Below the pieces are notes generated by a model that was not told the DNA's origin, did not search any database, and was given only the letters and a program-made list of their open reading frames with translations. The position numbers and the translations under genes were made by a program. DNA of 64,000 bases from Aquitalea aquatilis (GTDB taxonomy: Bacteria; Pseudomonadota; Gammaproteobacteria; Burkholderiales; Chromobacteriaceae): positions 3,658,001 through 3,722,000 of the forward strand of contig NZ_CP039731.1 in the NCBI RefSeq assembly GCF_005155025.1, given 5' to 3'. Shown here in pieces: positions 1 to 9,744 of the stretch (position 1 is the stretch's first letter; each line of letters starts with the position of its first letter).

Positions 1-239
1 GCGGCGGCATCAAAGCGGATGGCCACCGGCTCACGCCGGCGTTCGCGAAATGCCGCTGGCGCGATGTCCAGTTCTTCGTCATGACCCGCGCCCAGCACGC
101 GATCCAGCTTTTTCAGCAGGCGCTCACGCTGCAGCGACACCCGCGCACGCCAGGGGTGCTCGGCTCCCAGCTTGCGCCAGGTCACCCCTGCCGCCACACC
201 CAACATCATCAGCCCAAGCACAAACCACACGATCAGCAA
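1..239 (-). CDS. Small membrane-anchored protein, C-terminus cut by window edge
   Basis: The reading frame enters from the left edge. It starts at a TTG codon at 239: an in-frame TGA lies just upstream and an AGGA Shine-Dalgarno sits 6 bases before the TTG. The visible 79 residues begin with one hydrophobic segment (about residues 2-20), followed by a basic, Leu-rich stretch (about 30-50) that could form a short coiled coil, then an acidic and Arg-rich tail. This looks like a single-span inner membrane protein with a cytoplasmic tail. I do not recognise the family. It is transcribed in the same direction as acnB but lies beyond the acnB terminator. Confidence 0.55.
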   Translation of the reverse strand, partial: MLIVWFVLGLMMLGVAAGVTWRKLGAEHPWRARVSLQRERLLKKLDRVLGAGHDEELDIAPAAFRERRREPVAIRFDAA

Positions 240-383
240 CCTCTTTCCTCATTCTGCCGCAGCGGCGGACACCCGGCCCAAAGCCAGTATCGCGCCGCAC
301 AGCAGGGGGCAATTCAAAGCGCCGATTGTACCCGGTTTTAACCGCGCTTCGCATTGCCGCACTGCGCAAATGGCGGCATAAAC

Positions 384-410
384 AAAAAAAACCCCGCACA
401 TGGCGGGGTT
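384..410 (-). terminator. Rho-independent terminator of acnB
   Basis: Read on the minus strand, an 8-bp GC-rich stem (AACCCCGC paired with GCGGGGTT, loop of 4-5) is followed by a run of T residues. It begins about 20 bases after the acnB stop codon. Confidence 0.85.
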
Positions 411-431
411 CCTGTTCAAGGTTCAAACCGG

Positions 432-3026
432 TCAGTTGCTGGCCACAGTAGCCGCGATGTCCTGGTAATCCTTGATCTTGTCGAAGCTCAGGTAACGGTA
501 AACCTCGGCACCACTTTCATTGATGATGCCGATGTTTGCCTTGTACTCTTCCACGGTCGGAATCTTGCCCAGCTTGGAGCAGATGGCGGCCAGCTCAGCC
601 GAACCCAGGAACACATTGGTGTTCTTGCCCAGACGGTTGGGGAAGTTACGGGTGGAAGTGGACATCACGGTAGCCCCTTCGCGCACCTGCGCCTGGTTAC
701 CCATGCACAGCGAGCAGCCCGGCATTTCGGTGCGGGCACCGGCCATGCCGAACACACCATAGTGACCTTCGTCGGTCAGTTGCTGCGCGTCCATCTTGGT
801 CGGCGGCGCCAGCCACAGCTTGACCGGCAGGTCGCGCTTGCCTTCCAGCAGCTTGGAAGCGGCACGGAAGTGACCGATGTTGGTCATGCAGGAGCCAATG
901 AACACTTCGTCGATCTTGGTGCCGGCGACTTCGGACATGAATTTCACGTCGTCCGGGTCGTTCGGGCAGGCCACGATCGGCTCCTTCACGTCGGCCAGAT
1001 CAATTTCGATCACGGCGGCGTAGTCGGCGTCGGCATCACCCTTCAGCAGTTCGCCGTTGGCAATCCAGTCTTCCATCTTCTTGATGCGGCGTTCCAGGGT
1101 GCGCGGGTCGGCGTAGCCGTCGGCAATCATGGTCTTCATCAGGGTGATGTTGGAGCGCATGTATTCAGCGATCGGCTCCTTGTTCAGATGCACGGTGCAA
1201 CCGGCAGCAGAACGCTCGGCCGAAGCGTCGGACAGCTCGAATGCCTGTTCAACCTTGAGATTCGGCAGGCCTTCGATTTCCAGCACGCGACCGGAGAAGA
1301 TGTTTTTCTTGCCAGCCTTGGCCACAGTCAGCAGGCCTTGCTTGATGGCGTACAGCGGAATGGCATTCACCAGGTCACGCAGGGTGACACCCGGCTGCAG
1401 TTCGCCCTTGAAGCGCACCAGTACCGATTCCGGCATGTCCAGCGGCATCACGCCGGTAGCAGCAGCAAAAGCCACCAGACCGGAACCGGCCGGGAAGGAA
1501 ATGCCGATCGGGAAGCGGGTGTGCGAGTCACCACCGGTACCCACGGTATCCGGCAGCAGCAGGCGGTTCAGCCAGCTGTGAATCACACCATCGCCCGGAC
1601 GCAGTGCAACACCGCCACGGGTGGAGATGAAGGCCGGCAGCTCCTTGTGCATTTTCACATCCACCGGCTTCGGATAAGCGGCAGTGTGGCAGAAGGACTG
1701 CATCACCAGATCGGCGGAGAAGCCCAGACAGGCCAGATCCTTCAGCTCGTCACGGGTCATCGGGCCGGTGGTGTCTTGCGAACCCACGGTGGTCATCTTC
1801 GGTTCGCAGTAGGTACCCGGACGCACGCCCTGGCCTTCCGGCAGACCACAGGCGCGGCCAACCATCTTCTGTGCCAGCGAGAAACCCTTGCCGGAGTTGA
1901 CCGGATCTTTCGGCAGACGGAAGGTGGTGGACGGAGCCAGACCCAGTGCTTCGCGCGCCTTGGCGGTCAGGCCACGGCCGATGATCAGGTTGATACGGCC
2001 ACCGGCGCGCACTTCGTCCAGCAGCACTTCGGACTTCAGCTGGAAGTTGGCAACGGTTGCGCCGTTCTTTTCGATCTTGCCGTCATAGGGGTAGATGTCG
2101 ATCACATCGCCCATTTCCAGCGCGGAAACTTCCACTTCGATCGGCAGCGAGCCGGAGTCTTCCTGGGTATTGAAGAAGATCGGTGCGATCTTGCCACCCA
2201 GGGTTACGCCGCCAAAGCGCTTGTTCGGTACAAAGGGGATGTCCTGACCGGTAGCCCATACCACGGAGTTGGTGGCGGACTTGCGGGAAGAACCGGTACC
2301 CACCACGTCGCCCACGTAGGCAACCAGATGGCCTTTTTTCTTCAGGTCTTCGATGAACTGCATCGGACCGCGCTTGCCATCTTCTTCCGGCACGAAGGCA
2401 GCACCCGGACGGGTGTTCTTCAGCATGGCCAGATAGTGCAGCGGGATATCCGGGCGGCTCCAGGCGTCCGGTGCCGGCGACAGATCGTCGGTATTGGTTT
2501 CGCCCGGCACCTTGAATACGGTAACGGTGATTTTCTTTTCCACTTCCGGACGGCTGGTGAACCATTCGGCATCGGCCCAGCTTTGCAGCACGCCCTTGGC
2601 GTTGGCGTTGCCGCCTTCGGCCAGTACTTGCACGTCGTGGAAGAAATCGAATACCAGCAGGGTTTTCTTCAGGCCTTCGGCGGCGATGGCGCCCACTTCG
2701 GCATCAGTCAGCAGGTCGATCAGCGGCTTGACGTTGTAACCACCCAGCATGGTGCCCAACAGTTCGGTGGCCTTGGCGCGGGACACCAGCGGCGATGCTA
2801 CCGTGCCTTCGGCGACGGCAGCCAGGAAGGAAGCCTTGACCTTGGCGGCATCATCCACACCCGGCGGTACGCGGAAGGTGATCAGCTCGACCAGCAGATC
2901 TTCCTCGCCCTTGGGCGGGTTTTTCAGGAGTTCGACCAGTTGTTCGGTTTGCGTGGCGGACAGCGGCAGGGGCGGAATGCCCATGGCGGCGCGCTCTGCA
3001 ACATGCTGACGGTAGGCTTCGAGCAT
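432..3026 (-). CDS. acnB: Aconitate hydratase B
   Basis: Bifunctional aconitase / 2-methylisocitrate dehydratase of the TCA cycle; cytoplasmic [4Fe-4S] enzyme. The 864-residue length equals that of known AcnB proteins. The N-terminus ([17 protein letters not shown]) matches the family start, so the ATG at 3026 with an AAAGG ribosome site is chosen over an in-frame codon 69 bases upstream. The N-terminal HEAT-like domain, the swivelling domain and the catalytic domain are all present. The three cluster ligands are Cys713 (in GSCMTN) and Cys771 and Cys774 (in PGCSLCMGN). It is divergent from a LysR-family regulator, with about 180 bases between the two starts, so that regulator may control it; this is inference. 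A clear terminator follows. Confidence 0.97.
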   Translation of the reverse strand: MLEAYRQHVAERAAMGIPPLPLSATQTEQLVELLKNPPKGEEDLLVELITFRVPPGVDDAAKVKASFLAAVAEGTVASPLVSRAKATELLGTMLGGYNVKPLIDLLTDAEVGAIAAEGLKKTLLVFDFFHDVQVLAEGGNANAKGVLQSWADAEWFTSRPEVEKKITVTVFKVPGETNTDDLSPAPDAWSRPDIPLHYLAMLKNTRPGAAFVPEEDGKRGPMQFIEDLKKKGHLVAYVGDVVGTGSSRKSATNSVVWATGQDIPFVPNKRFGGVTLGGKIAPIFFNTQEDSGSLPIEVEVSALEMGDVIDIYPYDGKIEKNGATVANFQLKSEVLLDEVRAGGRINLIIGRGLTAKAREALGLAPSTTFRLPKDPVNSGKGFSLAQKMVGRACGLPEGQGVRPGTYCEPKMTTVGSQDTTGPMTRDELKDLACLGFSADLVMQSFCHTAAYPKPVDVKMHKELPAFISTRGGVALRPGDGVIHSWLNRLLLPDTVGTGGDSHTRFPIGISFPAGSGLVAFAAATGVMPLDMPESVLVRFKGELQPGVTLRDLVNAIPLYAIKQGLLTVAKAGKKNIFSGRVLEIEGLPNLKVEQAFELSDASAERSAAGCTVHLNKEPIAEYMRSNITLMKTMIADGYADPRTLERRIKKMEDWIANGELLKGDADADYAAVIEIDLADVKEPIVACPNDPDDVKFMSEVAGTKIDEVFIGSCMTNIGHFRAASKLLEGKRDLPVKLWLAPPTKMDAQQLTDEGHYGVFGMAGARTEMPGCSLCMGNQAQVREGATVMSTSTRNFPNRLGKNTNVFLGSAELAAICSKLGKIPTVEEYKANIGIINESGAEVYRYLSFDKIKDYQDIAATVASN

Positions 3027-3188
3027 AGCTTGGGACCTTTTTGCTTGGGTTGTTTGCAATGAGTCAACCGCCAGTGCAGGATCAACTGGCGGCAACCGTC
3101 CGGGGCAATACGGTTCTACCCCGTTTTGATTGCTGGAAGATTACGCCGTCTGACCGCCAGTGACAAACGAGTAATCGAAACATCGCCT

Positions 3189-3203
3189 GTGAGTTATACT
3201 CAC
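3189..3203 (+). promoter_or_regulatory. Perfect inverted repeat and possible -10 element at the LysR gene start
   Basis: GTGAGT-TAT-ACTCAC is a perfect 6-bp inverted repeat ending three bases before the ATG of the LysR-type gene. It contains TATACT (3195-3200), a good -10 match. I see no Shine-Dalgarno in the same place. An autoregulatory operator and a leaderless transcript are both possible readings. Confidence 0.5.
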
Positions 3204-3206
3204 ACC

Positions 3207-4151
3207 ATGAGCACTTACCCCCCACTCAACGCGCTGCGGATATTCGAGGCTGCAGCAAGGCTGGAAAGCTTTTCCTCGGCAGCCGACGAGCTGTTCGTAA
3301 CCCACGGTGCTGTGAGCAAGCAGATCAAGCAGCTGGAGGAATGGCTGGGCGTGCGGCTATTCGAGCGCGCCGGCGGACGGGTAAAACTGACCGATACCGG
3401 CTGGCGCTACCTGATCCAGGTGCAGGACGGGCTGGACCTCATCGCCAACGCCACTTCCCAGCTGCTGCAGCCGGACAACCAGCGCCGGCTCACCATCAAC
3501 TCCACGCCCACCATGGCCATGCACTGGCTGATGCCCAGGCTGCACGTATTCCGCGAAAGCTACCCGGATGTGGAGCTGCATCTGGTGACCTCCGACCGCG
3601 ACATCAGTCGGCTGGACAGCCCTTTTGACATCGCCATCCGCCGCGGCCCCGGCGACTGGCCCGGCCATATCGCCAAACCATTTCTGGAGGAGTGCGAGCT
3701 GCCGCTATGCTCCCCCGCGCTGCTGAAACGCTTTCCAATCGAAAGCCCGGCCGACCTTGCACAGCACACCCTGCTGTATGCAGACACCCGGCCGACGGCC
3801 TGGCAGCGCTGGCTCACCCTGGCTGGCGTGCCGGAGCTGAAACCGGCATGCGGCCTGCACTTCGACCGTTTCTCGCTGGCACTGCAAGCCGCGCTGGATG
3901 GGCTGGGCGTGGTGCTGGGGCCACTGCCGATGGCGCAGTCGCTGGTGGATTCCGGCCAACTGGTGGCCCCGTTATCCAGCCCGGTGGTGCCAGTACGTGA
4001 TTACTGCTGGATCGTGCCGCGCACCGCATCGGGCGACTCCACCGTCGCGTCCTTTTGCCGCTGGCTGGAGCAGGAAGCCGGGCAGATGCGTCCCTTTCCG
4101 GCAGCCGGACTCAACGACAACATGATTGCCCACGCTTTTCCGGAAGACTGA
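3207..4151 (+). CDS. LysR-family transcriptional regulator, GcvA-like
   Basis: A 314-residue LysR-type regulator. The N-terminal winged helix-turn-helix begins with the PPLNALRIFEAAARLESF pattern typical of the GcvA subgroup, followed by the recognition helix region around SAADELFVTHGAVSKQIKQL. A periplasmic-binding-protein-like effector domain follows (from about residue 90). The start at 3207 is chosen because it puts the helix-turn-helix at the usual distance from the N-terminus; an in-frame codon at 3126 would add 27 residues of non-conserved sequence. No ribosome site precedes 3207, and an inverted repeat sits there instead. The gene is divergent from acnB. The effector and targets cannot be read from the sequence. 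Confidence 0.88.
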   Translation: MSTYPPLNALRIFEAAARLESFSSAADELFVTHGAVSKQIKQLEEWLGVRLFERAGGRVKLTDTGWRYLIQVQDGLDLIANATSQLLQPDNQRRLTINSTPTMAMHWLMPRLHVFRESYPDVELHLVTSDRDISRLDSPFDIAIRRGPGDWPGHIAKPFLEECELPLCSPALLKRFPIESPADLAQHTLLYADTRPTAWQRWLTLAGVPELKPACGLHFDRFSLALQAALDGLGVVLGPLPMAQSLVDSGQLVAPLSSPVVPVRDYCWIVPRTASGDSTVASFCRWLEQEAGQMRPFPAAGLNDNMIAHAFPED

Positions 4152-4168
4152 TAGCGCACCATTCAGTA

Positions 4169-4936
4169 TCAGGGCTGCTGCGGCGTCAGGCCCAACTGGC
4201 GCATTTCCAGCGGCACACTGTCACGCGGCAGCCATTTATTGTAGATACGGCGAAAACTCCCGTCCTTCTTCATGGCTGCCAGGCCCTCGTACCAGCGCCT
4301 GACGGTGCGGGACGAGGTGCCACGTGAGAAGGCCAGATAAAGTTCCAGCGACTCCAGCACCCTGACCACTTCCACCGCATCGGCCGGCTGGTGAATGCTC
4401 TTCAATACCGAAGCCACCACGAAGCCGCCCTCCACCCACAGGTCATAGCGCCCGCCCAGCAATTTCTGCGCCGACACCTGCGGCGTGGGGGCCAGATCCA
4501 CCTCGACAAAACCGGCAGACACCGCCGCATCGGCGAAAATACTGCCCCGGTACGCCCCCACCGGCCGGCTGTAGAGCCCGGAGCCCAAGGCCAACAAATT
4601 GCCAGCTTCCCCCTTGCGCGACAGCAGCACGGTCTGCGACACCGCCACCGGCCCGACCAGCGTCATCAGCTTTTCACGCGCATCGCTGCGCCCCACGGTA
4701 AACAGCAGCACATTGGGGGTACTTTCCAGTTCGCGGTAACCGCGCGCCCACGGCACGACCTCGATGGCCGTATTGTCATGAATGCGCGCTTGAATCTCCC
4801 GCACCACCTCTACCGCCATACCATCCGCCACACCATTGTGCTGAAAGGTGATGGGTGGCCACTCCTCGGTGAAGATGGTCAAGGCCGCAGCCGGCGGGAC
4901 AACAGACAACAGAATCAGCAACAAGAGAATCCGCAT
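4169..4936 (-). CDS. Secreted solute-binding protein, SBP_bac_3-like
   Basis: A 255-residue protein with a Sec signal peptide (MRILLLLILLSVVPPAAA) followed by TEEWPPITF, the usual opening of family 3 extracellular solute-binding domains. The whole length fits one such domain, with the C-terminal RIYNKWLP block typical of this fold. No ABC permease or ATPase gene lies beside it, so it may be a stand-alone periplasmic sensor or ligand-binding protein, as is common for this type in betaproteobacteria. A second ATG three codons upstream (4945) is an alternative start. The gene converges on the LysR-type gene with 17 bases between the stops. The ligand is unknown. Confidence 0.8.
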   Translation of the reverse strand: MRILLLLILLSVVPPAAALTIFTEEWPPITFQHNGVADGMAVEVVREIQARIHDNTAIEVVPWARGYRELESTPNVLLFTVGRSDAREKLMTLVGPVAVSQTVLLSRKGEAGNLLALGSGLYSRPVGAYRGSIFADAAVSAGFVEVDLAPTPQVSAQKLLGGRYDLWVEGGFVVASVLKSIHQPADAVEVVRVLESLELYLAFSRGTSSRTVRRWYEGLAAMKKDGSFRRIYNKWLPRDSVPLEMRQLGLTPQQP

Positions 4937-5081
4937 GGCAGTCATCTCGCTTGGGTGACTGTTTATTGATAGCTGTTAGCGCATGACGATGCAGGCATAT
5001 TCGTTATAATGTCCGCCTGAGATTGAGCCGCTGCGCCTGAACCCAGCCAGTACCGCACACCCACCGAACGCAAGGAACGAC

Positions 5082-6083
5082 ATGAGCCGCATCACCCTTT
5101 CCCGCTTTCTGATCGAACAACAGCGCAAGGCCGGCACCCTGCCGCCCGAACTGCGTTTGCTGATCGAAACCGTTGGCCGCGCCTGCAAGGCCATCAGCTT
5201 CTCTGTCAACAAGGGCGCGCTGGCCGGCATTCTGGGTGAGGCCGGCACCGGCAACATCCAGGGCGAAGCACAAAAGAAACTGGATGTGATCGCCAACGAC
5301 TTCCTGCTGGATGCCAACGAATGGGGCGGCAGCCTGGCCGCTATGGCGTCGGAAGAAATGGAACTGCCCTACCATATCCCGGGCGAATACCCGAAGGGTG
5401 AATACCTGCTGATGTTCGATCCGCTGGATGGCTCATCCAATATCGATGTCAACATTTCCGTCGGCACCATTTTCTCCATCCTGCGCTGCCCGGCAGGCAT
5501 CGACCATCCCACCCCGGAAGCCTTCCTGCAGCCGGGCACCGAACAGGTCGCCGCCGGCTACACCGTATACGGCCCGCAAACCATGCTGGTGCTGACTTTC
5601 GGCAGCGGCGTGCACGGTTTTACGCTGGATCGTGAACACGGTTCCTTCGTACTGACCCACTCCGACATGCAAGTACCGGAAAGCACCCAGGAATTTGCCA
5701 TCAACATGTCCAATATGCGCCACTGGGAAGCCCCGGTTAAGCGTTATGTGGATGAAATGCTGGCCGGCAAGACCGGCCCGCTGGGCAAGGACTACAATAT
5801 GCGCTGGGTGGCCTCGATGGTGGCTGAAGTGCACCGCATCATCACCCGTGGCGGCATCTTCATGTACCCGAAGGATGCCCGCGATCCGGACAAGGCCGGC
5901 AAACTGCGCATCATGTACGAAGGCAATCCGATGGCCTTCATCATCGAGCAGGCTGGCGGCGCCGCCACCAACGGCTATCAGCGCATCATGGAAATCCAGC
6001 CCAAGGGCCTGCATGAGCGCGTAGCGGTCTTCCTCGGCTCCAAAGAAGAAGTCGAACGCATCACCGCTTACCATCAGCAGTAA
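5082..6083 (+). CDS. fbp: Fructose-1,6-bisphosphatase, class I
   Basis: Hydrolyses fructose-1,6-bisphosphate to fructose-6-phosphate in gluconeogenesis; a Mg-dependent cytoplasmic enzyme. The 333 residues match the class I family length. The metal-binding core DPLDGSSN (residues 113-120) and the acidic residues at 91-92 (SEEME) are present, as is the C-terminal substrate motif around [16 protein letters not shown]. The ATG follows an AAGGAA-like ribosome site. A strong terminator follows directly, so it is probably a single-gene transcript. Confidence 0.96.
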   Translation: MSRITLSRFLIEQQRKAGTLPPELRLLIETVGRACKAISFSVNKGALAGILGEAGTGNIQGEAQKKLDVIANDFLLDANEWGGSLAAMASEEMELPYHIPGEYPKGEYLLMFDPLDGSSNIDVNISVGTIFSILRCPAGIDHPTPEAFLQPGTEQVAAGYTVYGPQTMLVLTFGSGVHGFTLDREHGSFVLTHSDMQVPESTQEFAINMSNMRHWEAPVKRYVDEMLAGKTGPLGKDYNMRWVASMVAEVHRIITRGGIFMYPKDARDPDKAGKLRIMYEGNPMAFIIEQAGGAATNGYQRIMEIQPKGLHERVAVFLGSKEEVERITAYHQQ

Positions 6084-6095
6084 CAAACCAGTCAA

Positions 6096-6120
6096 CCCTG
6101 CCGCCACGGCAGGGTTTTTT
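6096..6120 (+). terminator. Rho-independent terminator of fbp
   Basis: An 8-bp stem CCCTGCCG / CGGCAGGG with a 3-base loop is followed by six T residues, 12 bases after the fbp stop. Confidence 0.9.
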
Positions 6121-6191
6121 CATTGCCGGCCATGACAGCGCCGCCAAAGCGCCTATATTGGAATGTAGCTACACAGAAAACGGGAAAGCGC

Positions 6192-6989
6192 ATGCTGGCC
6201 ATCCAACACTTGATCGTCGCCCTGGCAGAAAGCTCGTCGGTTCAGGCACAAATCATCCGCAACGCCCTGTCCGAACTCGGCATTACGCGCATGGAAGTAT
6301 TCGAAACCGGGGAAGCGCTGCTGGAATACATCGGCAAATACAAGCCGGACGTGGTAATGAGCGCCTTCCACCTACCCGACATGACGGCCGGAGAAATGAT
6401 TTTCCGCATGCGCGGCCTGACAGAACTGCGCGACCTGCCCTTCATCCTGGTTTCCAGCGAAACCAATCCGGAACTGATCGACCCGATGCGCCAGGCCGGC
6501 CTGATGGGCATACTGCCCAAGCCCTTCGACCTGCCCCAGCTGCGCAAGGTCATCAACGACACCCTGGATTTTCTGGCGGCCAACCAGAATGACACCGACA
6601 GCGACCTCGACTACGCCGATCTCAACATTCTGGTCGTGGACGACAGCGTGATGGCACGCCGCCACATCCGCACCGTACTGGAACGACTGGGTTTCGAAAA
6701 AATCACCGAATCCTGGAGCGGCAAGGACGCGCTGCCCCTGATAGACAGCACCCTGTTCGATCTGGTGCTGACCGACTACAACATGCCGATGATGGATGGC
6801 TGCGAGCTGGCCAGCTATATCCGCACCAGCAGCATGCAGAGTTCGGTGCCCATCATCATGATTTCCAGCGAAGAAAACATGGAAAGACTGGCCGCAGCAG
6901 AGGCAGCCGGGGTATCCGCCATCATGGGCAAGCCATTTGAAACCTCGGCCGTGCGCCAGGTGCTGCGCACGCAACTGGCGCAACGCTGA
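6192..6989 (+). CDS. Double-receiver response regulator without output domain
   Basis: A 265-residue protein made of two CheY-like receiver domains. The second (about residues 145-262) is canonical: acidic pair D150-D151, phosphoacceptor D195 in VLTDYNMP, and the KPF lysine near the end. The first (about residues 5-125) keeps the fold and its KPF lysine (K110), but the phosphoacceptor position is Ala58 (VVMSAFHLP) and the acidic pair reads AE, so it should not be phosphorylated. There is no DNA-binding or enzymatic output domain. The ATG at 6192 is chosen because the domain begins directly after it, with GGGAAAG upstream. No histidine kinase is adjacent, so the partner is unknown. The paired-receiver layout resembles scaffold or chemotaxis-type regulators. 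Confidence 0.85.
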   Translation: MLAIQHLIVALAESSSVQAQIIRNALSELGITRMEVFETGEALLEYIGKYKPDVVMSAFHLPDMTAGEMIFRMRGLTELRDLPFILVSSETNPELIDPMRQAGLMGILPKPFDLPQLRKVINDTLDFLAANQNDTDSDLDYADLNILVVDDSVMARRHIRTVLERLGFEKITESWSGKDALPLIDSTLFDLVLTDYNMPMMDGCELASYIRTSSMQSSVPIIMISSEENMERLAAAEAAGVSAIMGKPFETSAVRQVLRTQLAQR

Positions 6990-7829
6990 TCAACGCGGCA
7001 TTACCCACACCAGGCGCGAGCCGCCTTGCGCATCGTTGACCGCCTGCCGTCGCCAGTAGCCCGGCGTGGCGTAATGCTCGGGCAAGGTTGCCGCGCCGTC
7101 CAGCCGGCAATAACTCACCTCCTGATAGCCGGCTTGCAAGAGCTGGCTGCGCCCCTTCTGTCGGCTCTTGGCACAGGCTGGATGCATGGCCAGTGCCACA
7201 CTGGCTGGCGGAGCCGAGCCTTCCCAGCCCCGCACCAGCGCCAGTCGCGGCTGCGTCATCAAAGCCAGGCCATTCAATACGGCCGATAGCAAGCCACGCC
7301 ACGGTGCGGCCACCGCTGCCAGCGGCTCCGCCAATTCGCCCGGATAGCTCACCAGCAAGGCCAGGCTATCTTCCACATCAGCCAGCCAGTCGGCACCGGC
7401 CAGCGAGAAGTCTGCCCGCAACAACAGCAAGGCCACTTCCTGGCGATCCGGTACCTGCATGACGAATGCACCACCTTCTGCGCCATCAACATGCAGGTAA
7501 AATGCCGCCGCCGGCAGTTGCAGCCGGTCGGGTAGATTTCCGGGCACGCGGGTATGCCTCAGCGCCTGCATCAAGCCGTCTTCCAGATGCGCCATGACCT
7601 TGCCATGGCGGCAAAACTGCCCATAGGCATCGGCCAGCCGCTGCTCGGCCCCCGTACGCTCGGCGACCGCCGGATAAACCTGGGCGGCACGCGCCAACTC
7701 ACGCTGCACCAGCTCCAGCACCTGCTGTTGCGCAGCCGCCTGATGCACCGCCTGACCATACAGCTGCCCGACCCGCTTGGCCCATGGCCGTGTGGCCGCA
7801 TAGCGCTGCACTGCGTAGATCATCCCCAT
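6990..7829 (-). CDS. Conserved-looking protein of unknown function
   Basis: A 279-residue frame whose stop abuts that of the response regulator (adjacent convergent genes). I do not recognise the family. The N-terminal half (about residues 10-100) is helical and rich in Gln, Ala and Arg. The C-terminal half carries hydrophobic beta-like stretches and ends with WRRQAVNDAQGG. No signal peptide or membrane span is visible, so it is probably cytoplasmic. ATGs at 7829 and 7823 are both possible starts; upstream in-frame sequence is low quality. Codon use matches its neighbours. Confidence 0.6.
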   Translation of the reverse strand: MGMIYAVQRYAATRPWAKRVGQLYGQAVHQAAAQQQVLELVQRELARAAQVYPAVAERTGAEQRLADAYGQFCRHGKVMAHLEDGLMQALRHTRVPGNLPDRLQLPAAAFYLHVDGAEGGAFVMQVPDRQEVALLLLRADFSLAGADWLADVEDSLALLVSYPGELAEPLAAVAAPWRGLLSAVLNGLALMTQPRLALVRGWEGSAPPASVALAMHPACAKSRQKGRSQLLQAGYQEVSYCRLDGAATLPEHYATPGYWRRQAVNDAQGGSRLVWVMPR

Positions 7830-7948
7830 CAACCGCCCCGGACAAGAAAAAAGGGCCGCATTGTAAGCGCAAGTACAGCCCTGCCGCCAGCCCACGCACT
7901 CGCCCATGTGTACTGACAGCCTGACCCCAGATTATTAACCAACCCCCT

Positions 7949-7972
7949 CTCGCTTTCTGGAAAGAAAGCGAG
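7949..7972. other. Perfect 10-bp hairpin in the 7830-8154 gap
   Basis: CTCGCTTTCT and AGAAAGCGAG pair perfectly around a 4-base loop. Neither strand has a following T-run, so it is not a standard terminator. The 325-base gap holds this hairpin and the weak terminator at 8052-8072; I see no gene in it. Confidence 0.5.
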
Positions 7973-8051
7973 GCGCCCTTCTTCAATTGGCAGGGCAAGG
8001 GCGGGGGGATGGGGAATAAATGGGAAGGCTGCGGAATCTATAAATTAGCAG

Positions 8052-8072
8052 AAAGGCCCGGCTTTGCCGGGT
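8052..8072 (-). terminator. Weak terminator after the EAL-domain gene
   Basis: On the minus strand CCCGGC-AAA-GCCGGG is followed by CCTTTCT, about 85 bases after the stop of the EAL-domain gene. The U-tract is imperfect. Confidence 0.4.
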
Positions 8073-8154
8073 CCAGTGCAATCGCACCGAATAACGTTGT
8101 CAGCAGCCTGAGGCCAGACAAGGTGTCTGACCCTTAACAAATATCTGGCTACCC

Positions 8155-9744
8155 TTAACGATCAGCCGCCTCCGCCCTGCCAACGCCGACGGACGACGGC
8201 ACGCGGTCCTGGGTAATGCCGGAGTACAGCCACTGCCGGAAGTGATTCAGCGTCATCGGTTTGCCGAAATAAAAGCCCTGCAGGAATTCGAAGCCTTTGA
8301 CCGACAGGTAGTTTTGCTGCCCCTGGGTTTCCACGCCCTTGACGATCACCTGCACACCCAGTTGATGTGAGGTCTGCAGCAGGCTATCCAGGATATTGGT
8401 CTTGAAACTGTCCTTGCCCAGGGCCGACACATAACCCTTCTCCACCTTCAGGTAGTCAAAGCCCCAGCGTCTGAGATAATTGCGGTCGGCGTGGCCGATG
8501 CCAAAATCGTCCAGCGCCAGCTTCACGCCCATCTGGCGCAAATCCTGTACCACGCGGTGGGTGACCTGATGCTCGGGCAGCGGAAAGCGCTCGGAAACCT
8601 CCAGCACCAGTACAGCTTTTTTCTCGCGCAGCACCGCCAGCAGAATCTTGCAGTCTTCCACCAGGTCCGGCATGCCCAGATGTTCGGCCGCAATATTGAT
8701 GCCGACAAAGAAACCGGGCGGCAAGGCAACCTGTTTCAACTCCTTGGTCACACGGCGGATCAGGTAGCGGGTTAGCGGCACGATCAGCCCGGCATCTTCG
8801 GCTGCGGGGATGAACAGATCAGAGCGGATGGCACCCTGCACCGGATGGCGCCAGCGGGCCAGCACCTCCACCCCGACGCACTCGCCATGCTCTGCCGTCA
8901 CGATGGGCTGGTAGTGGGTAAAGAATTCCCGGTTGCGGATACCCTGGGCGATTTCCCAGCCAGTAGAGTTGCGCGCCACCTCGCGCCGCAGCAAGGACCA
9001 CGCAAGCAGCAGCCCCGCCAGCACCGCCAGCAGCAAGGTGTCCGGCCGTCGCAGCAGCGAACCCTCCAGCACGGACAGCCAGGACTCCTGCATCACGATG
9101 CTGAACTGGCCGCTGGGTGCAGACATGCGATAGCTCAGGCCCTGGCCGATACTGTCATCCAGCGGCCGCACCTTGCCATCGGCCGCCAGGTATTGCTCGC
9201 CAATCACCATGACGGCCTGCATGTCGCCGGGAGCTGCCTGTTGCAAGAGACCGACGAAAGCATCTCCTCCCAGCTCGATCATGCTGACACCATAGCCATG
9301 GCGCTGCAGCCGCAAGGAGGCCTTGCCATCGTGACTGCCATTCAGCAACAGCACCCGGCCATCGCTCGGCAACAGTGGAACATCTTGCCGCGACAAATCG
9401 GAAGTACATGCCGTGCCATCTGCCCCCACACGCAGGGCGTAGCGGGCATGCGGAGTGGACTGCACCACCGAGGCCAGCATCTGACGCGGCAGATCACATG
9501 CAGCACTAACCGGTACGGCGTCGATACGGCCCAGCGCGCCATTGGCCAGGCCAATCTGCTGCTCCAGTTGCTGCGTCAGCAGGGCTACCCGTTCATGCAG
9601 TGCGGTGCGGTCTTGCTGCCAGGTCGCCAGCAGCGACAGCAGCCAGCCAGTCAGCAGGCATGACGCAAGCACAGCGGAATAAACAACCGCCGGTTTGGGT
9701 GACAATGCGTAACGCGACCATAGCGTCCTGACTTTTTTAAGCAT
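8155..9744 (-). CDS. Membrane CSS-motif-like sensor with EAL (c-di-GMP) domain
   Basis: A 529-residue inner membrane protein. A transmembrane helix (about 19-40), a periplasmic region (about 41-235) with Cys83 and Cys113, and a second helix (about 236-253) precede a cytoplasmic EAL domain (about 265-510). This layout matches redox-sensing CSS-EAL phosphodiesterases, although the CSS triplet itself reads CDL here. EAL landmarks present are E293 (EVLARW), N350, E382, D412-D413 (LDDFG), K433 and the LQGFYFGKP block. The usual AEGVE motif is VKGVET, so its first Glu is Lys469, which may weaken c-di-GMP hydrolysis. No GGDEF domain is present. ATG 9744 follows a weak AAGTGG site. Confidence 0.88.
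   Translation of the reverse strand: MLKKVRTLWSRYALSPKPAVVYSAVLASCLLTGWLLSLLATWQQDRTALHERVALLTQQLEQQIGLANGALGRIDAVPVSAACDLPRQMLASVVQSTPHARYALRVGADGTACTSDLSRQDVPLLPSDGRVLLLNGSHDGKASLRLQRHGYGVSMIELGGDAFVGLLQQAAPGDMQAVMVIGEQYLAADGKVRPLDDSIGQGLSYRMSAPSGQFSIVMQESWLSVLEGSLLRRPDTLLLAVLAGLLLAWSLLRREVARNSTGWEIAQGIRNREFFTHYQPIVTAEHGECVGVEVLARWRHPVQGAIRSDLFIPAAEDAGLIVPLTRYLIRRVTKELKQVALPPGFFVGINIAAEHLGMPDLVEDCKILLAVLREKKAVLVLEVSERFPLPEHQVTHRVVQDLRQMGVKLALDDFGIGHADRNYLRRWGFDYLKVEKGYVSALGKDSFKTNILDSLLQTSHQLGVQVIVKGVETQGQQNYLSVKGFEFLQGFYFGKPMTLNHFRQWLYSGITQDRVPSSVGVGRAEAADR

Noticed and set aside
354-3062. Long open frame (902 codons) on the strand opposite acnB
   Set aside because: It lies entirely antisense to a fully conserved acnB, has no family resemblance and has a His/Gly/Gln-rich composition typical of high-GC shadow frames.
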